From: an uncultured Bacteroidales bacterium
GTDB taxonomy: Bacteria; Bacteroidota; Bacteroidia; Bacteroidales; Paludibacteraceae
Reading direction: 5' to 3'
Length of the DNA: 33,173 nt
Assembly (NCBI GenBank): GCA_900316125.1
Contig: ONBO01000030.1
Location: forward strand, 15,541 to 48,713
In this document: piece after piece, positions 1-6,526 of the stretch
Position numbering within the stretch: the stretch's first letter is position 1
How the letters are laid out: the number at the start of each line of letters is the position of its first letter
Made by a program: the position numbers and the translations under genes
The notes under the pieces: model-generated
The model's database searches: none
Seen by the model: the letters and a program-made list of their open reading frames with translations, nothing else
What the model was told of the DNA's origin: nothing

Positions 1-1197
1 ACTGCATTCTTCTCTCTCGGCCCCAAGGATATGGATGAGCTGGGCAGCAGTGATTCCAAGCGTGACGCTATTGTAACCCATCTGTGCGCTGACACGCCAC
101 GCCTGCTTGCCACCATACTTATAGCAAACAATCTGGTCAATGTGGCCATAGTGGTGCTCACAGCCACGCTCATGACACGCCTTTTTGACTTTTCTGGCAA
201 CCCGCTACTCTCATTTTTAGTGGAGACCGTGCTTATAACATTTCTGCTGCTGCTTTTTGGAGAGAACCTTCCTAAGATATACGCCACAAGTAATAATCTG
301 AAGTTCGCACGCCATGCGGCCTACCCTATGCGGGCGTTTGAGGTGCTGCTATACCCTCTTTCACTGCTGCTCATCAAGCCGCTCAGCCACATGACCCACA
401 AGGGTGAAAAGCACGGCAGCGCCATAACCATGGATGAGATAGAGCAGGCGTTTGAGGCCACACAAGATAACATCAAGGAAGACAAAGAGCTGCTTGAGGG
501 CATCATCCGCTTTGGTGACGTAAACGCAGCCGCCGCCATGACGCCGCGCGTTGACGTGATAGCTATTGAGGACACAGCATCGTTCGTGAACGTGATACGC
601 ACCATAAACAAGAACGAGTACTCACGTATGCCTATCTACCATGATGATCTTGACAACATCACGGGCATACTCTACATCAAAGATCTGCTGCCGCACCTTG
701 GGGAGCCTGAGTTCAAGTGGCAGACCATAGTGCGCAAGGCTCACTTTGTGCCTGAGACCAAGCATATTAACGAGCTGCTTGAGGAGTTTCAGAAGACCAA
801 AACCCACATAGCCATCGTGGTTGATGAGTTTGGCGGCACCGCCGGCATAATAACCATGGAGGACATCCTGGAGGAGATTGTGGGCGACATTGATGATGAG
901 TATGATGACGCCGATAAGAACTACGCCCGCATAAACGCAAGCAACTACCTGTTTGAGGCCAAGATTCCGCTGGGAGACTTCTTCCGCATAACAGACATTG
1001 ACAGTGAGGAGTTTGAGAAGGACGCCGGCGAGGCAGAGACCCTTGGCGGTTTCATCCTGGAGCTGCAGGGTGAGATTCCTGTGCAGGAGACTGAGATTGA
1101 CTACAAGAACTACCGTTTCAAGATAGTGTCCGCTGACAAGCGCCGTATTAAGACCATTAAGTTCACCATTCTTAACCCCGATGCAAAGTCTGAGTAA
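1..1197 (+). CDS. gldE: GldE-like CNNM/CBS-domain membrane protein, 5' end cut off
   Basis: The reading frame is open from base 1, so the start lies upstream; 398 residues are in the window. The N-terminal half is a CNNM/DUF21 membrane domain with hydrophobic segments around LLATILIANNLVNVAIVVL and VLITFLLLLFGENLPKIYA. A CBS pair follows (AAAMTPRVDVIAIE, then VDEFGGTAGIITMEDI), and the C-terminal end has the acidic GDIDDEYD stretch leading into a CorC/HlyC domain. General family members are hemolysin-C/CorC-like proteins linked to divalent cation handling. The GldE assignment rests on the next gene, which overlaps it by 17 bases and is a clear gldD; gldE-gldD pairing is typical of Bacteroidota. 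GldE was defined in gliding flavobacteria, but many non-gliding Bacteroidales keep the pair and its role there is unclear. Confidence 0.85.
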   Translation, partial: TAFFSLGPKDMDELGSSDSKRDAIVTHLCADTPRLLATILIANNLVNVAIVVLTATLMTRLFDFSGNPLLSFLVETVLITFLLLLFGENLPKIYATSNNLKFARHAAYPMRAFEVLLYPLSLLLIKPLSHMTHKGEKHGSAITMDEIEQAFEATQDNIKEDKELLEGIIRFGDVNAAAAMTPRVDVIAIEDTASFVNVIRTINKNEYSRMPIYHDDLDNITGILYIKDLLPHLGEPEFKWQTIVRKAHFVPETKHINELLEEFQKTKTHIAIVVDEFGGTAGIITMEDILEEIVGDIDDEYDDADKNYARINASNYLFEAKIPLGDFFRITDIDSEEFEKDAGEAETLGGFILELQGEIPVQETEIDYKNYRFKIVSADKRRIKTIKFTILNPDAKSE

Positions 1198-1753
1198 AAT
1201 ATTATTGGGAGCCCTGATGGCGGCAGGCATTCTGACATCGTGTACCACATACACGCCAAAGCCACGCGGATATTTCAGAATCGAGCTTGAGCCTAAAAGC
1301 TATGACACAGCCCACATCAAGGAGCCAGTGAAGTTTGAGTACCCCTCTAACGTGGCCATGATAGTGCAGAAAAGCGGCGATGAGGACTTTTTTGACATTG
1401 TGTACCCAACCCATAACGCCCGCATCTACTGCAGCTACAAGAACATAAATGGTAACTTCTACGAGATATCAGAGGATTCCCGCAACTTTGTGTACAAACA
1501 CGTGATAAAGGCCGACGCTATATCGGAGCAGCCTTTTGAGAACCCTGAAAAGAAGATGTACGGCATTCTCTACCAGATTAAGGGCAATGCGGCGTCACAG
1601 GTGCAGTTCCTGCTCACTGACAGCGTGAAGCATTTCCTGCGCGGTGCGCTCTACTTCAACAACCGCCCTAACAAGGACTCCATAGCCCCTGTGGCTAACT
1701 ATATCACAGAAGATATTGTGCGTATAATGGAGACCGCAGAATGGTCTGACTAA
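1181..1753 (+). CDS. gldD: Gliding motility-type lipoprotein GldD
   Basis: The 190-aa protein starts with a signal peptide and lipobox ending LTSC (Cys21), so it is a predicted lipoprotein. The segment just after the Cys, YTPKPRGYFRIELEPKSYD, is the characteristic start of mature GldD, in which the PKPRGYFRI core is strongly conserved. The ATG lies inside the last codons of gldE, so the two are probably translationally coupled. GldD is required for gliding and chitin use in Flavobacterium; in Bacteroidales, which do not glide, it is kept as an envelope lipoprotein of uncertain role. The gene ends in TAA directly before a dispersed hairpin element and faces nadA on the other strand. Confidence 0.88.
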   Translation: MQSLSKILLGALMAAGILTSCTTYTPKPRGYFRIELEPKSYDTAHIKEPVKFEYPSNVAMIVQKSGDEDFFDIVYPTHNARIYCSYKNINGNFYEISEDSRNFVYKHVIKADAISEQPFENPEKKMYGILYQIKGNAASQVQFLLTDSVKHFLRGALYFNNRPNKDSIAPVANYITEDIVRIMETAEWSD

Positions 1754-1783
1754 CGTCACTCTGAGCGTAGCGAAGAGTCTCGC
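1754..1783 (+). repeat. Dispersed hairpin element, copy 1
   Basis: CGTC, then stem ACTCT (1758-1762), GA, inner GC/GC hairpin, GA, stem AGAGT (1774-1778), then CTCGC. It fills the whole gap between the convergent gldD and nadA stop codons, so it could act as a two-way transcription end; that role is inference. Confidence 0.85.
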
Positions 1784-2706
1784 TATTTAGAAAGTTCCAG
1801 CATCCTGAGTATCGGCTTAACCGCCTCACGAGCCACAGCCTCATCCACCGTAACCTCAGGAGTCTCATTCTTCAAGCAGTTATAGAGTTTCTCCATTGTG
1901 TTAAGACGCATATAGGCGCACTCATTGCAAGCACATGTGCTATCAGCCGGAGGAGCCGGGATAAAGTTCTTATCGGGGTATGCAAGGCGCATCTTGTGAA
2001 GTATTCCGCTCTCAGTAGCCACAATAAACTCCTTGTCGTCTGTCTTGCCAGCGTAGTTAAGAATGGCCTGTGTGGAGCCCACAAAATCAGCGAGCAGCAG
2101 CACAGCCTTCTTGCACTCTGGGTGAGCCAGCACCTTGGCGTTAGGATACTGCTTCTTCAGTTCAACTATCTTCTCCACAGAGAACTGCTCATGCACGGTG
2201 CAGGCGCCGTCCCACAGCAGCATATTACGGCCAGTAACACTGTTTATGTAGTTACCAAGGTTACGGTCCGGGCCAAAGATAATCTTCTCATCCTTAGGCA
2301 GGCTGTCAACTATCTTACGGGCGTTTGTAGAGGTCACAACTATGTCTGTCAGAGCCTTCACAGCCGCAGATGTGTTGACGTACGATATTACCGTATGCCC
2401 AGGATTCTGTTTAATGAACTCTGCAAACTTGTCTGCAGGGCAGCTATCAGCAAGAGAGCAGCCAGCCTCAGCATCGGGAATCAGAACCTTTTTATCTGGA
2501 GAGAGTATCTTGGCGGTCTCCCCCATAAAATGCACGCCGCACATAACAATAATGGAAGCGTCTGTCTTGGCAGCCCACTGGGCCAGCGCCAGACTGTCTC
2601 CCACATAGTCAGCTATGTCCTGGATTGCAGACTCCTGATAGTAGTGCGCCATTATCACGGCGTTCTTCTCCTTACGGAGGCGGTTGATTTCTTCTACAAA
2701 GTTCAT
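1783..2706 (-). CDS. nadA: Quinolinate synthase NadA
   Basis: NadA condenses iminoaspartate with dihydroxyacetone phosphate to give quinolinate, the first pyridine intermediate of de novo NAD synthesis; it is a cytosolic [4Fe-4S] enzyme. Recognisable blocks in order are MAHYYQ, GDSLALAQ, CGVHFMGETAKILSP, ADSCPADKF, GPDRNLGNYI, CTVHEQF, HPEC, GSTQAIL, ATESGILHKM and CACNECAYMRLNTMEKLYN. The cluster-ligand cysteines are in the CGVHF, CTVHEQF and CACNEC regions. The ATG at 2706 gives 307 residues; a GTG two codons upstream is less likely. No nadB or nadC lies next to it. No TAnnTTTG box is visible in the 55 bases upstream, which are mostly a hairpin element. Confidence 0.95.
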   Translation of the reverse strand: MNFVEEINRLRKEKNAVIMAHYYQESAIQDIADYVGDSLALAQWAAKTDASIIVMCGVHFMGETAKILSPDKKVLIPDAEAGCSLADSCPADKFAEFIKQNPGHTVISYVNTSAAVKALTDIVVTSTNARKIVDSLPKDEKIIFGPDRNLGNYINSVTGRNMLLWDGACTVHEQFSVEKIVELKKQYPNAKVLAHPECKKAVLLLADFVGSTQAILNYAGKTDDKEFIVATESGILHKMRLAYPDKNFIPAPPADSTCACNECAYMRLNTMEKLYNCLKNETPEVTVDEAVAREAVKPILRMLELSK

Positions 2707-2725
2707 ATACACAATAAATTTATTA

Positions 2726-2756
2726 CGTCACTCTGAGCGTCAGCGAAGAGTCTCGC
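2726..2756 (+). repeat. Dispersed hairpin element, copy 2
   Basis: CGTC, ACTCT (2730-2734), GA, GC-gtca-GC, GA, AGAGT (2747-2751), CTCGC. It lies between the tRNA-Asp terminator and the nadA start codon, that is, in the presumed nadA promoter or leader region. Confidence 0.85.
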
Positions 2757-2760
2757 CTTT

Positions 2761-2794
2761 AAACAAAAAAGACTGACAATACTGTCAGTCTTCA
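2761..2794 (-). terminator. Rho-independent terminator of tRNA-Asp
   Basis: On the minus strand, GACTGACA (paired with TGTCAGTC) forms a perfect 8-bp stem with a 4-base loop at 2771-2790, followed by a T run at 2770-2761. It begins 9 bases after the tRNA 3' end. Confidence 0.9.
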
Positions 2795-2799
2795 TCTTG

Positions 2800-2873
2800 C
2801 GGTGTGGATGGGGCTCGAACCCACGACCTCCGCCGTGACAGGGCGGCATTCTAACCAGCTGAACTACCACACC
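2800..2873 (-). tRNA. tRNA-Asp (anticodon GTC)
   Basis: The 74-nt minus-strand gene folds as a full cloverleaf. The acceptor stem is GGTGTGG/CCACACC with discriminator G at 2800. The D arm contains AGCTGGTTA, the anticodon stem is CCGCC/GGCGG with loop CTGTCAC (anticodon complement at 2837-2839), and the T arm is GTGGG-TTCGAGC-CCCAT. CCA is not encoded. It has its own promoter and terminator. Confidence 0.97.
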
Positions 2874-2901
2874 AAAGAGGTCTTGCTTTTCAAAAGCGAT
2901 G

Positions 2902-2933
2902 CAAAGATAAAGCGTTTTTTTTATTCTGACAAA
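2902..2933 (-). promoter_or_regulatory. Bacteroidota-type promoter of tRNA-Asp
   Basis: On the minus strand: TTTG (2933-2930), 20 bases, TATCTTTG (2909-2902). The tRNA 5' end lies 28 bases beyond the box, so a short 5' leader would be processed. Confidence 0.8.
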
Positions 2934-2951
2934 TATTTTATCGAAAAAATT

Positions 2952-3743
2952 CTATACAGTAAACTTCTTTTCTCTAATAGCCTTATTCATAGCGTCATAG
3001 CCAAGCTGAAAAATATCATCAAGGCGTTCAAGGTCAAAGGTGCCATACTTAAGGGCGTCACCCACCTCCACCAGAAGGTCACATCTACGGCGCTCAAGCA
3101 TGGTATTGGCACGGAACATGAACTCGTAAGAACGCTGGGCTATGTCAAGAATGGTCTGTTTATAGTCTGAAGCCACAAGAGGACTCACATTTATACCAAT
3201 AACCTTGCTGCAATCCCTGCGTATAACGCTCACTGGGAAATTTTTGAACACACCGCCGTCAACGTAGTGTACACCGTCTATCACCGTAGGAACAAAGACT
3301 ATGGGCACTGTGGCTGATGCCATGACCCTTGGTACTATCTCCCCCTTTGAGAAAACCACGCTCTTGCCGTGATCAAGGTCAGATGACACCACCCTTATAG
3401 GTATTGGCAGAGACTCTATGTTCACAAAGTTCTTATTCTTAGCCTCTATCTTCTTTTTCAGGAAATGCATGAATTTGTCAGGGTTAAAGAGCCCTGCCGA
3501 CGGCAGAACAATTGAGGCAAAGTTCATAAATCCACCCTGCTCCTTAAATATCTCACTTATCTCAGTGGGCTTGTAGCCTGCCGAGTAAAGAGCCGCCACC
3601 ACGCTACCGGCACTTGTACCGGCAATAACATCGGGGCGGATACCATGCTCCTCAAGTGCCTGTAGCGCCCCCGCATGGGCAAATCCTTTCACCCCACCGC
3701 CACTGAGCGCATAACCAATATTATACTTCCTTTTCCTAATCAT
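2952..3743 (-). CDS. Patatin-like phospholipase (RssA/NTE family)
   Basis: Predicted serine lipid acyl-hydrolase of 263 residues. The glycine-rich oxyanion loop SGGGVKGFAHAGAL is near residue 15. The nucleophile motif GTSAG (G-x-S-x-G) is near residue 43, and the catalytic-dyad aspartate sits in DGGVFKNFPV near residue 165. These are the full set of patatin catalytic features. There is no signal peptide or membrane segment, and the short single-domain form is like bacterial RssA-type proteins. A GTG at 3746 also opens the frame, but the ATG at 3743 is the better start. Substrate and role are unknown; the gene stands alone behind its own promoter. Confidence 0.92.
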   Translation of the reverse strand: MIRKRKYNIGYALSGGGVKGFAHAGALQALEEHGIRPDVIAGTSAGSVVAALYSAGYKPTEISEIFKEQGGFMNFASIVLPSAGLFNPDKFMHFLKKKIEAKNKNFVNIESLPIPIRVVSSDLDHGKSVVFSKGEIVPRVMASATVPIVFVPTVIDGVHYVDGGVFKNFPVSVIRRDCSKVIGINVSPLVASDYKQTILDIAQRSYEFMFRANTMLERRRCDLLVEVGDALKYGTFDLERLDDIFQLGYDAMNKAIREKKFTV

Positions 3744-3760
3744 CACGCATTTGTTTTATG

Positions 3761-3792
3761 CAAAGATACACCAAGCACTGCAAAAATCAAAA
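3761..3792 (-). promoter_or_regulatory. Bacteroidota-type promoter of the patatin gene
   Basis: On the minus strand: TTTG (3792-3789) and TATCTTTG (3768-3761), about 20 bases apart, 18 bases before the ATG at 3743. Confidence 0.7.
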
Positions 3793-4113
3793 TTAAATGC
3801 TTAAATTTGCACAAAATAAGGCGTTTGTTTACGCCCTTGTTCTGAAGTTTCAGAATCTGGTAAATTCAACTTTAGTCAGAACATGGCGGCGATGAATGTC
3901 TCACGGGTATGTGTATATCTCAGTGGCGTAATGTCACTGAGGTCTGCATACAGCGTGGGCTTTGTGGCTATCTGTGTTACTAAAGTGGGTTTACCAGAAC
4001 CTTGAAACTTGGCACACATAGCAGACGAAGCCCCGTTTTTTTCTTGCGTTGATGATGGTTACTTTTTTGAACTATGCGCATAAACGGGTGTAACATCTGT
4101 AAATGCGCACATC
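3793..4113. other. Intergenic region without a confident gene
   Basis: Between the divergent patatin gene and the 214-aa gene. A reverse-strand stretch near 3873-4047 stays open for about 50 codons but matches nothing I recognise. ATGCGCAT occurs at about 4074 and ATGCGCAC at 4103, just before the downstream start codon; these could be operator half-sites. No TAnnTTTG box is evident for the downstream gene. Confidence 0.35.
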
Positions 4114-4758
4114 ATGGCGGTTCAAAGTAAAGACATACTATCTCATAGCGCAAAGACGGCCCTGCTTGGCCAGCTTGAGCTGCTTGTACGCAATGCCAGC
4201 AAGAGCAAGGATGCGTACTCAAAACTTCTGCTACTCTACTCCGCCATTGACATTGACGCCCTTATTCAGTTCTCCGCACACCTAAACAAAAGCCAGTTCA
4301 CACGTTTTGCAGAATGTGTGAACCCGCTCCTTATAGCTCAGAAATCTCCAGTAAGAATTGAGGTTTGCAGGCAGGGCAACGTTACCGGCCGTCTGAAAAC
4401 CAACGGGCGCTACGTTATCTACTTCAAAACAGCAGAGCGCAGCTTACAGGTGCGGTTTGCGCATCGGAGTTCGTTTGTGATATATCTGATGTATCTTATT
4501 GACAAATACCACAACCCAGAATGTAATGTACTAAAATTTGATAGCGCACTCTTTGAACAACTGATGCAGGCAGTGTATGCAATAAATAGCGAGCAGCCTC
4601 CCAAGCGCATGAAAGACTGCCTTTGGGACATAAACAAAACCATCCGCACCGCCTGCCGCACCCTTGGCGTGCCACCATCACCCTACACAATAAACGGCGA
4701 GCAAGAGCACCTGTATGTATTACCGCAGGACATCACCCTGCCAGCGGAGTTAAAGTGA
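4114..4758 (+). CDS. Conserved-looking hypothetical protein, 214 aa
   Basis: I do not recognise a named family. The protein is soluble, with no signal peptide or membrane span. The N-terminal third (to about residue 80) is mostly helical and rich in Ala/Leu/Lys/Ser (TALLGQLELLVRNASKSKD, DIDALIQFSAHLNKSQFTRF). The middle has a short beta-like stretch (GRLKTNGRYVIYFKTAERS) and then VRFAHRSSFVIYLMYLIDKY. The C-terminal part (KRMKDCLWDINKTIRTACRTLG) is basic and helical and could bind DNA or RNA, but no helix-turn-helix is certain. Codon use is like the backbone genes, which supports a real gene. It ends in TGA and is followed by a dispersed hairpin element. It lies at the left end of an accessory stretch. 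Confidence 0.75.
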   Translation: MAVQSKDILSHSAKTALLGQLELLVRNASKSKDAYSKLLLLYSAIDIDALIQFSAHLNKSQFTRFAECVNPLLIAQKSPVRIEVCRQGNVTGRLKTNGRYVIYFKTAERSLQVRFAHRSSFVIYLMYLIDKYHNPECNVLKFDSALFEQLMQAVYAINSEQPPKRMKDCLWDINKTIRTACRTLGVPPSPYTINGEQEHLYVLPQDITLPAELK

Positions 4759-4766
4759 CTCCCGCA

Positions 4767-4801
4767 CGTCATGCTGAGGGGCGCAGCCCCGAAGCATCTC
4801 A
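4767..4801 (+). repeat. Dispersed hairpin element, copy 3
   Basis: CGTC, ATGCT (4771-4775), GA, GGGGC-gca-GCCCC (4778-4790), GA, AGCAT (4793-4797), CTCA. This copy has the longest inner stem, 5 bp. Confidence 0.88.
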
Positions 4802-4954
4802 TAAATTTTGCAGTATCGCACAAGAAGCCGCCAGCAATTGCAACCTGCAAAGCCAATTCTGCTAATAAAATTTAGTTAAATAGCATTAACAATTTTCATT
4901 ATTCAGTTAAATATCAGGCACTTACAGACTATTTAATATAGACAGTCACAAATA

Positions 4955-4985
4955 TTTGCATTTTGCCTACATAAAACTAAATTTG
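4955..4985 (+). promoter_or_regulatory. Bacteroidota-type promoter of the AT-rich lipoprotein gene
   Basis: TTTG (4955-4958), 19 bases, TAAATTTG (4978-4985), 30 bases before the ATG. A clear Shine-Dalgarno (AAAAGGAG, 5001-5008) lies 7 bases before the start, which is unusual among the genes in this window. Confidence 0.7.
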
Positions 4986-5015
4986 CCAAATGAGTTCAAC
5001 AAAAGGAGTAACAAT

Positions 5016-5972
5016 ATGAAATCATTACATTTATATTTTTTTTTAGGCCTTGCTTTATTGGCATCAGGATGCAGCAAGAAAGAGCCTGCTGCCCAAGGCG
5101 ATGAACAGACAACACAAGAGGATACATTCATGAAACACATATACGATGTCCCAAGTGCAAAGTTTTATATGGCAGGTGACGATAAATCTTGGTACAGATT
5201 TACAAAAGACGAAAATACGACACAAGTAAATAATTTTATAGATATGAAATCTGGTGGTAAAGCAGATGTTACTTACAAGCGTGTTGATGAGAAATCGACA
5301 AATGGTACTGCACAATTCCAAACAAATAAACATGTGGTAGATTGGTATTCAAAAGGTTCCCCTGTTGGTTTAATATATTCTGATATCGGTTCTGTAACAT
5401 TTACAAATAAAGAAACAAAAAAGGAAGATAAATTTGTTTATGCTGGGGGTCGTCCAGCGGATATTGTTAATGGTGATACCGAATGGGATACAAAATTCGT
5501 TGGTACTGCATATGGTTATGTTGATTTGCGACAAAACAACAAAGTAATTGAACAATTGTTTGTGTCAACAGATCCAGCAACGGCAACAATTTTTATCGAC
5601 AAGGCAACACAAACAGAAACTATCGTTATGCCATTTAAAAATTGGTATCGTGTAACCGTGGTTAAAACCAAAGATAACAAGGTTACAACAAAATTGGATA
5701 ACGATGCCAATAAACAAATCGATCAAAAATGGGTACCTGTACATCATGATTGGGTAGAAAACAAACAACTTGGAACCACTGAACAAGCAAATGGTTTGAC
5801 CGTTGTCAGAGCAAATCGTAAGGATTTTGATGTGGGTTCTGTTGTCGCGACTGTTTATTTTGGGCCAGGAATCAGAACAGAAGGGGTTGTCGTTGGTTTT
5901 CGCTCGGATGTGGATAATGCAAACGCTGTTCGTCTTAATTATGTTATGGGGGCAGTTAAAGCAGGCCAGTAA
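5016..5972 (+). CDS. Predicted surface lipoprotein, TbpB/Slam-substrate-like barrel
   Basis: The 318-aa protein has a signal peptide with lipobox LASGC (Cys19), followed by SKKEPAAQGDE and a polar linker. The body is beta-rich. It has two features I associate with TbpB-like and other Slam-exported lipoproteins of Proteobacteria: GLIYSDIGSVTFTNK (compare the YSDFG...F pattern) and a last-barrel strand VVATVYFGPGIRTEGVVVGF (compare xATFYGPxAxExGGxF). This is pattern matching, not a database hit. The ATG at 5016 is chosen over the upstream in-frame ATG at 4956 because of the AAGGAG site and the signal peptide. The gene is visibly richer in A+T than its neighbours and uses AAA, ACA and GAT heavily, which suggests transfer. 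It stands alone between its own promoter and terminator. Confidence 0.75.
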   Translation: MKSLHLYFFLGLALLASGCSKKEPAAQGDEQTTQEDTFMKHIYDVPSAKFYMAGDDKSWYRFTKDENTTQVNNFIDMKSGGKADVTYKRVDEKSTNGTAQFQTNKHVVDWYSKGSPVGLIYSDIGSVTFTNKETKKEDKFVYAGGRPADIVNGDTEWDTKFVGTAYGYVDLRQNNKVIEQLFVSTDPATATIFIDKATQTETIVMPFKNWYRVTVVKTKDNKVTTKLDNDANKQIDQKWVPVHHDWVENKQLGTTEQANGLTVVRANRKDFDVGSVVATVYFGPGIRTEGVVVGFRSDVDNANAVRLNYVMGAVKAGQ

Positions 5973-5993
5973 AAAATACTCACTACTACAAAA

Positions 5994-6030
5994 AGAGAGG
6001 GTGGCTTAGTTTTAGTCACCCTCTTTATTT
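5994..6030 (+). terminator. Rho-independent terminator after the lipoprotein gene
   Basis: AGAGGGTG (5996-6003) pairs perfectly with CACCCTCT (6017-6024) around a 13-base loop, followed by TTATTT. It begins 21 bases after the stop codon. Confidence 0.85.
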
Positions 6031-6472
6031 ACGTACTCACCGCAACATCATAGCTCACAAACTACAAACTGAACATAGTCACGGGTGCTATTATAATTTT
6101 CGGACATCAAATCAAAAGTGAGGGTTCACAGCGGAATGAAAAGGGAGAATAGAAAAAGATTGATAGATGAGTACATTATGAGGCATTACTGAATGTGTGT
6201 TTGCCGCTGTTACAACAAACAAGAAAAAACGCTTATTTATCTCCCGAAATGTCCAATAGGAGATTTTTTAGTACTTTTCATCCCCCGTTTTGTCCATTAG
6301 ACCAAGAATTGAGATTTGTTCTGTGATTGTAAGCGGTTGTTTTGTGTAGCGCATTGTTTAAAAAGAAATGTCCCACCCTGGTCCGCAGTCCCAAGGGGAC
6401 TTAAGCGTGGTGGGATTTGTTGGTCACAAAGGTATAAAGAATATTTTAATATGCAAAATATGTTTGAAAGAT
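6031..6472. other. Intergenic region with a structured hairpin but no gene
   Basis: 440 bases between the lipoprotein terminator and the promoter of the DraG fusion gene. I see no convincing coding frame. Two similar short stretches, AATGTCCAATAG (about 6248) and TTTGTCCATTAG (about 6289), sit 40 bases apart. A GC-rich hairpin lies at 6371-6415. The mixture looks like mobile-element debris, but no transposase is recognisable. Confidence 0.4.
6371..6415 (+). other. Three-tier GC-rich stem-loop
   Basis: TCCCACC (6371-6377) pairs with GGTGGGA (6409-6415). CGC (6384-6386) pairs with GCG (6405-6407), and AGTCCC (6387-6392) pairs with GGGACT (6396-6401) around a 3-base loop. It stands out in AT-rich surroundings, about 110 bases upstream of the DraG fusion gene. 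It could be a MITE-like remnant or an RNA element; no poly-T follows. Confidence 0.55.
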
Positions 6473-6504
6473 TTTGGGATATCTCCAACAAACAAGTATC
6501 TTTG
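6473..6504 (+). promoter_or_regulatory. Bacteroidota-type promoter of the DraG fusion gene
   Basis: TTTG (6473-6476), 20 bases, TATCTTTG (6497-6504). The predicted leader before the ATG at 6527 is only about 15-20 bases. Confidence 0.75.
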
Positions 6505-6526
6505 AAAACACAAATTGAATGATGAT

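Noticed and set aside
321..611. Reverse-strand open frame inside gldE, and many similar frames inside dnaE, leuA, leuC and the DraG fusion
   Set aside because: They lie antisense to, or out of frame with, clear genes and lack family features or sensible starts.
4956..5015. Upstream ATG of the AT-rich lipoprotein gene
   Set aside because: It lies between the two promoter boxes and would bury the signal peptide; the ATG at 5016 has a Shine-Dalgarno and gives a proper lipoprotein signal.
6248..6300. Insertion-sequence ends suggested by the GTCCAATAG and GTCCATTAG stretches
   Set aside because: They are short, imperfect and direct rather than inverted, and no transposase frame lies between or beside them.
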